Assembly: GCF_018070025.1 (NCBI RefSeq)
Contig: NZ_JAGPYQ010000001.1
Location: forward strand, 7,006,001-7,070,000
Reading direction: 5' to 3'
Source: Streptomyces liliiviolaceus
Lineage (GTDB): Bacteria; Actinomycetota; Actinomycetes; Streptomycetales; Streptomycetaceae
DNA length: 64,000 bases
Positions 37,859 through 47,979 of this stretch are shown here, piece by piece; within the stretch, counting starts at the first letter, position 1; each line of letters starts with the position of its first letter. Both the position numbers and the translations under genes were made by a program. The notes under the pieces were generated by a model that searched no databases, was not told the origin of the DNA, and saw only the letters and a program-made list of their open reading frames with translations.

Positions 37859-38914
37859 ATGACCACAGCCTTCCTGACCGCGCCGTTCACGACCGCGCCC
37901 TTCCGCCACACCGAGCCCCTGCCGCCCAGGTCCGCCACCGGCCGCACCGCGGAGGTGTACCGGCAGCTCGCGGAGGACTTCGGTATCGAGAGCGCCTCCA
38001 CCTTCGTCGTCCTGTCCTCCTCGCCGGACCTGATGGCCGCCGCCTGGGCGCTGATGCGGGAGTCGCTGCTCGCGGGCGAGGGCAGCCGCACCGGAAAGGA
38101 GCTGGCGGCGTTCGGGGTGTCCCGGGCCAACAAGTGCCCGTTCTGCGTGGACGCGCACACCCTCCTGCTGCACGCCACCGGCGACCACGCCCTCGCGGAG
38201 CGCCTGGCCCGCGGCAAGGCCCCGGAGAAGGAGGTCCAGGCACGCATGGTCGCCTGGGGCGAGGCGACCCGGGTCCCGGGCAGCCCGGACCTCACCCCGC
38301 TGCCCTTCTTCGCCCGGCACACCGCCGCGTACGTGGGCACCGCCCTGTCCTTCCACTTCATCAACCGGATCGTCTCGGCCCTGCTGACCGAGAACCTGCT
38401 GCCGGGCAACGTCCAGCGGTTCAGGTCGGTCCGCAGCCTCGTCGGCCGTTCCGTGGCGAGGACCGTGCGCCGGCGCCTCGTCCCGGGCACGAGCCTCGCC
38501 CTCCTCGACGGCGACGCGGGCCCCGGTCCCGCCTGGGCGGCCGGCACGACGGTCGGCCCGGCCTACGCGGCACTGCGGGCCGCGGCCATGGCGGGCTCCT
38601 CACTGCTGACCGAGGCCGACCAGAACCTCGTACGGGACACGGTCGCGGTCTGGGACGGGACGCATCAGCCGGTGGTCTGGGACGCGCTGCCGGGACGCGC
38701 GGACCGGCCCGGGGCGCGGCTGGCTCTGCTGGCGGCGCTGGCTCCGTACCGGATCACCGACGAGGACGTGGCCGCCTGGAAGAAGCCGCCGTACACGGAC
38801 CACTGCCTGGTCGGGCTGATCGCGTACGGGGCGTTCACCGCCGTGGACCGTATCGAGCGCGCGCTGCCCCTTCAGGCCGCGGTGGGCGACTCCGTGGACC
38901 GGGTGACGCAGTAA
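37859..38914 (+). CDS. AhpD/carboxymuconolactone decarboxylase-like protein
   Basis: The 351-residue protein carries the AhpD-type redox motif C93-P-F-C96 with H100 (NKCPFCVDAHTLLLHATGDHALA). This marks it as an alkylhydroperoxidase/CMD-superfamily member. It is about twice the size of a single AhpD domain. The C-terminal half shows a weaker helical repeat (AALAPYRITDEDVAAWKKPP) without cysteines. A peroxidase or disulfide-reductase role is likely, coupled to an unknown reductant. ATG 37859 has a poor ribosome site. It diverges from the two-component kinase gene, which might control it. Confidence 0.8.
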   Translation: MTTAFLTAPFTTAPFRHTEPLPPRSATGRTAEVYRQLAEDFGIESASTFVVLSSSPDLMAAAWALMRESLLAGEGSRTGKELAAFGVSRANKCPFCVDAHTLLLHATGDHALAERLARGKAPEKEVQARMVAWGEATRVPGSPDLTPLPFFARHTAAYVGTALSFHFINRIVSALLTENLLPGNVQRFRSVRSLVGRSVARTVRRRLVPGTSLALLDGDAGPGPAWAAGTTVGPAYAALRAAAMAGSSLLTEADQNLVRDTVAVWDGTHQPVVWDALPGRADRPGARLALLAALAPYRITDEDVAAWKKPPYTDHCLVGLIAYGAFTAVDRIERALPLQAAVGDSVDRVTQ

Positions 38915-39035
38915 GTACTGTCACCGCTCGGACACGGGCGGGCACGGAGCGAGTTCGCACTTCCGCCCCACAGCCACCCGTGTGACACTGGCGTCCCGTC
39001 CGCAGTGCGGACCCCTCCGCACCGTCCCCCACGAA

Positions 39036-39698
39036 ATGTGCGCCGTGCGATCTCTTCCTCTCGCTCTCACCGCGCGTCTGGCGCCGGTCGTCGTGCTCGC
39101 CACGGCGGGCTGGGCGCTGTCGTCCGGGCCGCTCGCCGCGCCTGCGGCCACGGAGAAGAAGGCCGCCCCCGACGGCGAGAGATCCCCGTCTGCGCCCGCG
39201 ACCGCCGCGGCGGTCCGCACCTACCGCGACTCCCCCGCGCCCTGCGAGGGCATCACGAAGAAGACGGTGACCGCGCTGGTGCCCGGTGCCAAGACGGCCG
39301 GCAAGGAGATCCCCTCGACCGACGAGTCGCTGCGCCGCACCTGTTCCTGGAACGCGCTCAAGTCGTTCGACTACCGCTGGCTGGACATCTCGTACGAGAT
39401 CAAGAAATCGGACGAGAGCGCCCTCGCCGCGTACAAGCAGCGCACCACGGAGAAGAGCGGCGGCGGTGAGGTGCCCGGCGTCGGCGACGAGGCCTACTCC
39501 GTGGTGAACCTCACCACCGACGACAAGCAGCAGACGCGCGAGGGCATGGTGATCGTCCGCGCGTCCAACGCCCTGGTGGTCGTCACGTACAACGGCAGCA
39601 ACTTCGAGACGAAGAAGGCGCCCGCCACGGACGAGATCAACAAGGGCGCCATCAAGGCCGCCAAGGAGGGGATGGCCGCGCTGGAGGCCGCCCAGTAG
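39036..39698 (+). CDS. Secreted protein, DUF3558-like
   Basis: The 220-residue protein has a signal-like N-terminus (LPLALTARLAPVVVLATAGW) without a clear lipobox. A Pro/Ala-rich spacer follows, then a domain with one cysteine pair (APCEGITKKTVTALVPGAKT and LRRTCSWNALKS). The domain resembles DUF3558 exported proteins and ends in a lysine-rich helix (ATDEINKGAIKAAKEGMAAL). Function is unknown; it probably acts at the cell surface. Start ATG 39036 (MCAVRSLP) lacks a good Shine-Dalgarno; GTG 39045 is an alternative. Confidence 0.65.
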   Translation: MCAVRSLPLALTARLAPVVVLATAGWALSSGPLAAPAATEKKAAPDGERSPSAPATAAAVRTYRDSPAPCEGITKKTVTALVPGAKTAGKEIPSTDESLRRTCSWNALKSFDYRWLDISYEIKKSDESALAAYKQRTTEKSGGGEVPGVGDEAYSVVNLTTDDKQQTREGMVIVRASNALVVVTYNGSNFETKKAPATDEINKGAIKAAKEGMAALEAAQ

Positions 39699-39736
39699 CG
39701 GGCGGCTCCCGGCGCGGCCTGCCTGCCTGCCTGCCG

Positions 39737-41305
<1,569 letters not shown>

Positions 41306-41361
41306 GAGCAGGCCAATCAATGAGGTGGGACGGGAAAGGCCGTGCGGGTGGAGTTCTCTGG

Positions 41362-41512
41362 GCGCCGTCAACAGTCGACTGCGCCGGGCGACCGTCAACC
41401 GTCGACGGCGCGGGCGACCGTCAATGGCTGACCGCGAAGGATGACCGTCAACTGTTGACGGCGGAGGGTGACCGTCAACTGTTGACTGCGGGGATGACCG
41501 TCGATCCGTACG
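41362..41512. repeat. Array of about 27-bp units, each carrying a 13-bp palindrome
   Basis: Five units have the core GTCAAC-N-GTYGAC at 41367-41379, 41394-41406, 41420-41432 (diverged), 41447-41459 and 41474-41486; a decayed sixth starts near 41500. Spacing between cores is 26-27 bases. Cores four and five are identical perfect palindromes, GTCAACTGTTGAC. The flanks GACC before and GCGNNGG after the core are also repeated. The array lies upstream of the transporter and runs into the last codons of the oxidoreductase gene, whose stop is inside unit five. Confidence 0.85.
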
Positions 41513-42494
41513 CTTCGATGACCTCCTCCTGCGCGTCGTGCATGTCGTACAGGGCGAACTGGTCGACGCCCAGCTCCCGCAGGGCGTTCAGCTTCGCGAT
41601 GTGCTGCTCGGCGGTGCCGATCAGACAGAACCGGTCGACGATCTCGTCCGGCACGAACTGCGTGTCGGGGTTTCCGCTGCGCCCGTGGTGGGAGTAGTCG
41701 TAGCCCTCGCGGGACTTGATGTAGTCGGTGAGTTCGTCGGGGACGGCGGCCGAGTGCTCGCCGTACTTGGAGACCAGGTCGGCGACGTGGTTGCCGACCA
41801 TGCCGCCGAACCAGCGGCACTGCTCCCGCGCGTGGGCGAGCGCCTCGGGAGAGTCGTCCGCGGTGACGTACGCGGGCGCGGCCACACAGATCTTCACGTC
41901 GGCCGGGTCGCGTCCGGCCTCGGCCGCCGCCGTCCGCACCGCCTTGACCATGTACTCGGTGAGATACAGGTCGGCGAGCTGGAGGATGAAACCGTCCGCC
42001 TCCTCGCCGGTCATCTTCAGGGCCTTGGGCCCGTACGCGGCCATCCAGACGGGGAGTTCGGCGCCCGGCTTGATCCACGGGAATCTGATCACCGTGCCGC
42101 CGAGGTCGGCCTCGTCGCCGCGCCCCAGCGCCCGGATGACCTTCATGGCCTCGCTGATCCGCGCGAGGGTGTTGGGCTTGCGGCCGGCCACCCGCATCGC
42201 CGAGTCGCCGCGGCCGATCCCGCAGACCGTGCGGTTGCCGAACATGTCGTTGAGCGTGGCGAAGGTCGAGGCGGTGACCTCCCAGGTGCGGGTGCCCGGG
42301 TTCGTCACCATCGGGCCGACCTTCAGCTTCGTGGTGTTGGACAGGATCTGGCTGTAGATGACGAACGGCTCCTGCCAGAGCACGGCGGAGTCGAAGGTCC
42401 AGCCGTACGTGAAGCCGTTGCGCTCGGCCCGCTTCATCAGGCTGATGACACGGGAGGCAGGTGGGTCTGTCTGCAGGACGAGTCCGAAGTCCAT
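41475..42494 (-). CDS. LLM-class (luciferase-like, F420-type) oxidoreductase of the pyrimidine cluster
   Basis: The 339-residue protein has the bacterial luciferase-like TIM-barrel fold: MDFGLVLQTDPPASRVISLM, VGPMVTNPGTRTWEVTASTF, GIGRGDSAMRVAGRKPNTLA and PVWMAAYGPKALKMTGEEAD. It resembles the F420-associated LLM subfamily (TIGR03842-like). Cofactor choice (F420 or FMN) is inferred. With dihydropyrimidinase 29 bases upstream and no classical dihydropyrimidine dehydrogenase here, it could reduce or oxidise the pyrimidine or hydantoin ring. Start ATG 42494 follows AGGAG. Its last codons lie in the palindrome array. Confidence 0.85.
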   Translation of the reverse strand: MDFGLVLQTDPPASRVISLMKRAERNGFTYGWTFDSAVLWQEPFVIYSQILSNTTKLKVGPMVTNPGTRTWEVTASTFATLNDMFGNRTVCGIGRGDSAMRVAGRKPNTLARISEAMKVIRALGRGDEADLGGTVIRFPWIKPGAELPVWMAAYGPKALKMTGEEADGFILQLADLYLTEYMVKAVRTAAAEAGRDPADVKICVAAPAYVTADDSPEALAHAREQCRWFGGMVGNHVADLVSKYGEHSAAVPDELTDYIKSREGYDYSHHGRSGNPDTQFVPDEIVDRFCLIGTAEQHIAKLNALRELGVDQFALYDMHDAQEEVIEAYGSTVIPAVNS

Positions 42495-42523
42495 GGCGCC
42501 ACTCCTGGTCGCTCGGAGAAGGT

Positions 42524-43927
42524 TCAGAGGAGGTACTGGCAGGTGGAGCGGGGGGTGTAACTGCCGTGCCCGGCGCGGCCGGTGAACTTCCGGTCGGTGA
42601 TGACGTCCTCGCCGCGCGAGAGGACCGTCTCGACGCGGCCGGTGGTGCGCCTGCCCTCGTACGCCGAGTAGTCGACGTTCATGTGGTGGGTCTCGGCGGA
42701 CATGATCTGCTCGGCGTGCGGGTCGTAGACGACGACGTCCGCGTCGGCGCCCGGCGCGATCGTCCCCTTCTTCGGGTACAGGCCGAACATCCGGGCCGGG
42801 GTCGCGCAGGCGATCTCGATCCAGCGGCGGCGCGAGATGTGCCCGTCGACCACGGCCTGGTGCAGCAGGTCCATCCGGTTCTCGACGCCCGGCAGACCGT
42901 TGGGGATCTTCGAGAAGTCGCCCCGGCCCAGCTCCTTCTGGCCCACGAAGCAGAAGGGGCAGTGGTCGGTGGAGACGACCTGGAGGTCGTTGGTGCGCAG
43001 GCCGCGCCAGAGGGCGGCCTGGTGCTCCTTGGGCCGCAGCGGGGTCGAGCACACGTACTTCGCGCCCTCGAAGTCCGGCTCCGCGAGGTTGTCCGTCGAC
43101 AGGAACAGGTACTGCGGACAGGTCTCGCCGAAGACGTTCAGGCCCTCGTCGCGGGCCCGCGCCAGCTCGGCGACGGCCTCCGTGGCCGAGACGTGCACGA
43201 CGTACAGCGGGGCGCCGGCCACCTGGGCGAGCTTGATGGCGCGGTGCGTGGCCTCGGCCTCCAGGAGGGCCTTGCGGACCTCACCGTGGTAGCGGGGGTC
43301 GGTCTCGCCCCGGGCGAGCGCCTGCTCCACGAGCACGTCGATCGCGATGCCGTTCTCGGCGTGCATCATGATCAGGCCGCCGTTCTCGGCGGAGCGCTGC
43401 ATGGCGCGCAGGATCTGGCCGTCGTCGCTGTAGAAGACGCCGGGGTAGGCCATGAACTGCTTGAAGGAGGTGACGCCCTCCTCGACCAGCAGGTCCATCT
43501 CCTTGAGGGTGTCCTGGTTGACGTCGGAGACGATCATGTGGAAGCCGTAGTCGATGGCGCACTTGCCGTCGGCCTTGGCGTTCCAGGCGTCGAGGCCCTC
43601 GCGCAGGGAGCGGCCGACGCTCTGGACCGCGAAGTCGATGATCGTGGTCGTGCCGCCCCAGGCGGCGGCGCGGGTGCCGGTCTCGAAGGTGTCGGAGGCG
43701 AAGGTGCCGCCGAAGGGCAGCTCCATGTGGGTGTGGGCGTCGACTCCGCCCGGGATGACGTACTTGCCGGTGGCGTCGATGGTCCGCTCGGCGGTCCAGG
43801 CCTCGGCGGCGGGGGTGCCGGTCGCGGCGATCGCGGCGATGCGGGTGTCCTCGATGAGGACGTCCGCGTGCAGTTCGTCTGATGCGGTGATCACCAGGCC
43901 GCCGCGGATGACTGTACGAGTACTCAT
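42524..43927 (-). CDS. hydA: Dihydropyrimidinase/D-hydantoinase
   Basis: The 467-residue amidohydrolase carries the metal ligands H65 and H67 (GGVDAHTHMELPF) and carboxylatable K156 (GVTSFKQFMAYPG). It also has YVVHVSATEAV and the aspartate region STDHCPF. It opens the ring of dihydrouracil, dihydrothymine or hydantoins to the N-carbamoyl amino acid. ATG 43927 follows AGGAGAGGAA; the upstream in-frame ATG has none. It heads a leftward run with the LLM oxidoreductase (29-base gap). Its product should be the substrate of the ureidopropionase-like enzymes encoded upstream. Confidence 0.93.
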   Translation of the reverse strand: MSTRTVIRGGLVITASDELHADVLIEDTRIAAIAATGTPAAEAWTAERTIDATGKYVIPGGVDAHTHMELPFGGTFASDTFETGTRAAAWGGTTTIIDFAVQSVGRSLREGLDAWNAKADGKCAIDYGFHMIVSDVNQDTLKEMDLLVEEGVTSFKQFMAYPGVFYSDDGQILRAMQRSAENGGLIMMHAENGIAIDVLVEQALARGETDPRYHGEVRKALLEAEATHRAIKLAQVAGAPLYVVHVSATEAVAELARARDEGLNVFGETCPQYLFLSTDNLAEPDFEGAKYVCSTPLRPKEHQAALWRGLRTNDLQVVSTDHCPFCFVGQKELGRGDFSKIPNGLPGVENRMDLLHQAVVDGHISRRRWIEIACATPARMFGLYPKKGTIAPGADADVVVYDPHAEQIMSAETHHMNVDYSAYEGRRTTGRVETVLSRGEDVITDRKFTGRAGHGSYTPRSTCQYLL

Positions 43928-43981
43928 GTGTTCCTCTCCTGTCTGTCCCGACGGGGACCCCCGGGGTGGGGCAGTCGACAC

Positions 43982-44040
43982 AGTGCGGGTCGCGTGTGGC
44001 TGGTCGCGCAGTTCCCCGCGCCCCTTACGGGGCCCCGGCC
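43982..44040 (-). repeat. REP-like intergenic repeat, copy E
   Basis: The core TCGCGCAGTTCCCCGCGCCC spans about 44004-44023 and is followed by CCTTACGG, forming a small GCCCC-TTAC-GGGGC hairpin. It sits between the dihydropyrimidinase start and the amidohydrolase stop, which are both leftward genes, so it may separate transcripts. Confidence 0.8.
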
Positions 44041-44050
44041 GGGGAGACCT

Positions 44051-44893
44051 TTACGGGGCCGTCAGGGGCTCGTACGCGTCCGGGCGGCGGTCGCGGTAGA
44101 ACTGCCAGCGGTCCCGGACCGTGCGGAGTTTCTCCATGTCCAGGTCGCGGACGACGAGTTCGGGCTCCTTGTCGCTCGCCACCTCTCCGACGAACTGGGC
44201 TTCCGGGTCCACGAAGTACGAGGTGCCGTAGAAGTCGTTGGAGCCCAGTTCCTCCACGCCCACGCGGTTGATGGCGCCCACGAAGTACTCGTTGGCGACG
44301 GCCGCGGCCGGCTGCTCCAGCTGCCAGAGGTAGGCGGACAGGCCGCGCGAGGTGGCCGACGGGTTGAAGACGATCTCGGCCCCGGCCAGCCCGAGGGCAC
44401 GCCAGCCCTCCGGGAAGTGCCGGTCGTAGCAGATGTAGACGCCGACCTTGCCGACCGCGGTGTCGAAGACCGGCCAACCGCTGTTGCCGGGACGGAAGTA
44501 GAACTTCTCCCAGAAGCCCTCGACCTGCGGGATGTGGTGCTTGCGGTACTTGCCGAGGTACGAGCCGTCGGCGTCGATCACCGCCGAGGTGTTGTAGAGG
44601 ACGCCGGGCTGCTCCTCCTCGTACATCGGCAGGACGAGGACGATGCCCGACTCCGCGGCCAGGGACTGGAATCGGCGGACGATGGGGCCCTCGGGGATCT
44701 GCTCGGCGTACTCGTAGAACGCCTTGTCCTGAACCTGGCAGAAGTACGGGCCGTAGAACAGCTCCTGGAAGCAGAGGACTTGGGCGCCCTGCGCGGCGGC
44801 GTCGCGGACCGCCTGCTCGTGGACCTGGATCATCGATTCCTTGTCGCCCGTCCATGCGGTCTGGAAGACGGCGGCGCGGATCACTCTGCTCAT
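44051..44893 (-). CDS. Nitrilase-superfamily beta-ureidopropionase-like amidohydrolase, copy 1
   Basis: The 280-residue protein has the Glu-Lys-Cys triad of carbon-nitrogen hydrolases: E44 (CFQELFYGPYF), K118 (GKYRKHHIPQ) and C155 (VYICYDRHFPEG). It closely resembles N-carbamoyl-beta-alanine/D-amino-acid amidohydrolases and its paralogue at 47976; the two have identical length and triad positions. It should hydrolyse N-carbamoyl amino acids to the amino acid, CO2 and ammonia. GGAGG precedes ATG 44893. Several GTKTCA motifs lie upstream (44960-45051). Confidence 0.92.
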   Translation of the reverse strand: MSRVIRAAVFQTAWTGDKESMIQVHEQAVRDAAAQGAQVLCFQELFYGPYFCQVQDKAFYEYAEQIPEGPIVRRFQSLAAESGIVLVLPMYEEEQPGVLYNTSAVIDADGSYLGKYRKHHIPQVEGFWEKFYFRPGNSGWPVFDTAVGKVGVYICYDRHFPEGWRALGLAGAEIVFNPSATSRGLSAYLWQLEQPAAAVANEYFVGAINRVGVEELGSNDFYGTSYFVDPEAQFVGEVASDKEPELVVRDLDMEKLRTVRDRWQFYRDRRPDAYEPLTAP

Positions 44894-44959
44894 CGGGACC
44901 TCCGGTCGCTGGGTGTGTCGCGAGCTTAGGAAGCCGTGAAGGGGACTTTGAGTTGCAGC

Positions 44960-45052
44960 GTGTCACGTCTGCGGGCGTGTGGCGTTCCACGGTGTCACCC
45001 TTGCGAAGGCCCATGTTTCACCACCGTTTTCCCAGGTCGTTCCATGTTTCAG
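44960..45052. promoter_or_regulatory. Four repeated GT(G/T)TCA motifs upstream of amidohydrolase copy 1
   Basis: CATGTTTCA occurs at 45012-45020 and 45043-45051, 31 bases apart. Related GTGTCAC occurs at 44960-44966 and 44992-44998, 32 bases apart. Spacings near three helical turns favour protein binding. The outermost site overlaps the stop codon of the PucR gene. The same 9-mer recurs at 48942-48950 upstream of the second amidohydrolase gene. Confidence 0.5.
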
Positions 45053-46629
45053 CGTTGTTGCGCGTCGTGCGCGAGGAGGGCGATGTGGATGGAGGCGGCC
45101 TGTTCGAAGTCGTCGAGGTCGACCCCGAGCCGCGCCTCTATGGACTCAAGGCGCCGGTACAGCGCGGGCCGCGAGACATGGTGGAGCTGCGCGGTGCGCG
45201 ACTTGTTGCGGCCGGTGGCCAGATACGTCCGCAGCACCGGCAGCAGCTCCGCCTCCGCGTCGGCGCCGCACAGCAGCCCGTCCAACTCCCTTTCCGCGAA
45301 GGACTGGACGTGCGGGTCGTCGCGCAACAGCCGTACCAGGCCGCGCAGATGTACGTCCCTCAGCCGCACCACGGCCGGCAGGTCCAGGTCGGCCGGGTTC
45401 TCGGCGACCGAGTCGGCCACGTGCCGGGCCTCGCGCAGACCGGCGGGCACGTCGTCCCAGCCGGTGCGCGCGTCCGCGGCGGCGACGACGGCCGCGGACT
45501 CCCGTTCGCCCGGGGCACCGCCGCCCGGTTCCGTACGCAGCCGGGTGGCGAAGTGCGCGGCGAGGGCTTCGGCGTCCTGGTCCCTGGCGAGGCTCAGCAG
45601 GACGGCGGTGACCCCGTCGGCCAGTTCGGCGACGAGCCCGGGAAGGCCCAACAGCCGGAGTACGCGGGCGAGTTCGGCCGCGCCCACGCCTCGTACGGCC
45701 AGGGGCACGAACGTCCGCCGGTTGACCGGCAGTCCGGCCGCGCGGGCCCGGGGCAGCAGCTGCCGGGCCGGTACGGCTCCCGAGACGAGGTCGGTGAGCA
45801 GGCTCTGCGCGGACTGCTCCTCCCAGGAGTGCGCGGAGCCGCCGAGCATCCGGTGCAGGACGAGTGCCTCGGCCGCGCGGTCGGCCAGGAGCCGCCCGGT
45901 GGCGGTGTCGCCGCGGTAGCCGCAGAGCACGATGCGGCCCCACCGCTCACCGCGTCCGCCCAGTTCGGCGCGGACCCAGCCGTCGCCCTCGCTGCCGCCC
46001 GCCTGCCGGGCGATGCGCTCCCAGTCGCGCAGCACGTCGTCGACGGCGGACCGCTCCCCCGCCGTGGCGAGGACCCGGTGGGCGAGGTTGGTGACGACCA
46101 CCGGGCAGGCGCTGTGGCCGGCGATCTCGTCGAGCAGCCGTTGCAGCGGGGCGCCCGTCGTGATGAGGCCGGTGAGCGCGGTGCGTACCGCCTCCGAGAG
46201 GCTGACGGCGGCGAACTTCCGCCGTACGAGCCGGGACTGGACCTCTTCGGTGAGTTCGGCGAAGGGGAACGGGCGGTGCAGGACCACCATCGGCAGCCCG
46301 CACCGCTCGGCGGCCCGGCGCATCACCTCGGGCGGCGCGGGAAAGGCCCGGCCGAGTCCGAGGACGACGGCCGAGGCCTCCGCGCGGTGCAGGGAGCGGA
46401 TGTACTCGGCCTGCGCCTCCCGGTCGCCCGCGAGCAGCACACCGGTGGTGAGGACCATCTCGCCGCCGCTGAGCATCACCCCGACGTCGGCGGCCTCGGC
46501 GACATGCACCCAGCGCACGGGCCGGTCGAGCTGGCCCGCGCCCGCCACCACCTCGGGCTCCCCGGCGAGCACCCGCTCCAGGGCGAGGATCTGCCGGACC
46601 GACAGGGCGGGTTCCGAGGCGGTCGTCAT
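45049..46629 (-). CDS. PucR-family transcriptional regulator of the pyrimidine cluster
   Basis: The 526-residue protein has the N-terminal PucR domain (LSVRQILALERVLAGEPEVV, VRWVHVAEAADVGVMLSGGE, residues about 8-125). A CdaR/GGDEF-like middle follows, then a C-terminal PucR helix-turn-helix at about 465-515 (YLATGRNKSRTAQLHHVSRP, then ALYRRLESIEARLGVDLDD). PucR proteins sense purine or amino-acid metabolites and activate catabolic operons. Flanked by the two amidohydrolase genes and an aminotransferase gene, this is the likely pathway regulator. The conserved motifs next to it are candidate binding sites; both links are inferred. Confidence 0.92.
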   Translation of the reverse strand: MTTASEPALSVRQILALERVLAGEPEVVAGAGQLDRPVRWVHVAEAADVGVMLSGGEMVLTTGVLLAGDREAQAEYIRSLHRAEASAVVLGLGRAFPAPPEVMRRAAERCGLPMVVLHRPFPFAELTEEVQSRLVRRKFAAVSLSEAVRTALTGLITTGAPLQRLLDEIAGHSACPVVVTNLAHRVLATAGERSAVDDVLRDWERIARQAGGSEGDGWVRAELGGRGERWGRIVLCGYRGDTATGRLLADRAAEALVLHRMLGGSAHSWEEQSAQSLLTDLVSGAVPARQLLPRARAAGLPVNRRTFVPLAVRGVGAAELARVLRLLGLPGLVAELADGVTAVLLSLARDQDAEALAAHFATRLRTEPGGGAPGERESAAVVAAADARTGWDDVPAGLREARHVADSVAENPADLDLPAVVRLRDVHLRGLVRLLRDDPHVQSFAERELDGLLCGADAEAELLPVLRTYLATGRNKSRTAQLHHVSRPALYRRLESIEARLGVDLDDFEQAASIHIALLAHDAQQR

Positions 46630-46686
46630 CAGGGCGAACCTTCAATCTCGCGGTGCCGAACACTCCTCGGAGCCGGTTGCCGCCAC

Positions 46687-47979
46687 TCAGGGCCGCAGAG
46701 CGCTCCGCAGGGCGCGCTCCAGCATCGCGGCGCCCTCCTCGGCCTCCGCGACGGTGAGGGACAGGGGCGGGGCGATCCGCAGGACGCTGGTGCTGTGCCC
46801 GCCGCCCTTGCCGATCAGCAGGCCTTCCTCGCGGGCCGCTTCGAGCACGGCCGCCGCCGCGTCCGGATCGGCCTCGTCGGTGCCGGGTTTGACCAGTTCG
46901 ACGCCGATCATGAGCCCGCGGCCCCTGACCTCCCGTACGCCCGGATGCTGCTCGGCGACGGCCCGCAGCCGCTCGATGAGCAGTCCGCCGACCCTGCGGG
47001 CGTTGCCCTGGAGGTCGTGTTCCAGGAGGTGGGTGAGGTTGGCGAGGCCCGCGGCCATGGTGACCTGGGTGCCGCCGAAGGTGGAGATGGAGTTGGAGTC
47101 GAGGCAGTTCATGATCTCGGCGCGGGCGACGACGCCGCCGATGGACATGCCGTTGCCGATGCCCTTGGCGAAGGTGAGGATGTCGGGCGGGCCGTGCTGT
47201 CCGTGGGCCTGCCAGCCCCAGAAGTGGTCGCCGGTCCGGCCCCAGCCGGTCTGCACCTCGTCGGCGATCCACAGGATGCCGCGCGCGGCGAGGACCTCGC
47301 GGAACGCCGCGTACAGGCCGTCCGGCGGTGAGGTGAAGCCGCCGACGCCCTGGACGGGTTCGGCGATCAGGGCCGCGGGTGCGCGCACGTGTCCGAGCAG
47401 GTCCTCCAGGTCGGCGACACAGGCCGCGACGAAGGCGTCGTCGTCGAGATCGGCGTACGGGCCGCGGGTGCGGACGCCGCCGTGCACGTACAGCGTCTGG
47501 AGGGGTGACAGGCTCGTCGGTGACCAGCCCTTGTTGCCGGTGATGCCGACCGCGCTGAACGAACGCCCGTGGTAGCTGTTGCGCATCGCCAGGATCTGGT
47601 TGCTGCGGCGGTACGCGGTGGCCAGGAGCAGCGCGGTGTCGTTGGCCTCGGTGCCCGAGGTGGTGAAGAAGACGCGCGCGTCCGGGATGCCCGACAGCGT
47701 GGCGATCCGCTCGGCCAGGTCGACCATCGGCCGGTTGAGGTAGAGCGTGGAGGAGTGGTTGATGCGCCCGGCCTGCTCGCTGACGGCCTTCGTGACCTCG
47801 GGCAGGGCGTGCGCGGTCATCGTGGTGAGGATGCCGCCGAAGAAGTCGAGGTACTTGGTGCCGGCCGCGTCCCAGACGTGGCGGCCCTCGCCGTGGGTGA
47901 TCTCCATCGGGTTCGCGTAGTAGAGGGCGAGCCAGTCAGGCAGGACGGCCCGGTGGCGACCCAGCAGGTCCTCGGTCAC
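46687..47979 (-). CDS. Class III omega-aminotransferase (beta-alanine/3-aminoisobutyrate type)
   Basis: The 430-residue PLP enzyme has FFTTSGTEANDTALLLATAY, the ALIAEPVQGVGGF segment, the WIADEVQTGWGRTG acidic motif and K272 in TFAKGIGNGM as the PLP lysine. It resembles AGXT2-like alanine-glyoxylate/beta-alanine aminotransferases. It would transfer the amino group from beta-alanine or 3-aminoisobutyrate, the ureidopropionase products, to an oxoacid. Start GTG 47979 overlaps the stop of amidohydrolase copy 2 (GTGA), so the two are coupled. Confidence 0.9.
   Translation of the reverse strand: MTEDLLGRHRAVLPDWLALYYANPMEITHGEGRHVWDAAGTKYLDFFGGILTTMTAHALPEVTKAVSEQAGRINHSSTLYLNRPMVDLAERIATLSGIPDARVFFTTSGTEANDTALLLATAYRRSNQILAMRNSYHGRSFSAVGITGNKGWSPTSLSPLQTLYVHGGVRTRGPYADLDDDAFVAACVADLEDLLGHVRAPAALIAEPVQGVGGFTSPPDGLYAAFREVLAARGILWIADEVQTGWGRTGDHFWGWQAHGQHGPPDILTFAKGIGNGMSIGGVVARAEIMNCLDSNSISTFGGTQVTMAAGLANLTHLLEHDLQGNARRVGGLLIERLRAVAEQHPGVREVRGRGLMIGVELVKPGTDEADPDAAAAVLEAAREEGLLIGKGGGHSTSVLRIAPPLSLTVAEAEEGAAMLERALRSALRP

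Noticed and set aside
39699..39736. Tetranucleotide CCTG repeat between convergent genes
   Set aside because: Only about four copies and within a 38-base gap; too short to assign a role.
41362..41512. Possible CRISPR array
   Set aside because: Units are about 27 bases in total with a 13-base palindrome and nearly constant flanks, so there are no unique spacers. No cas genes lie nearby.
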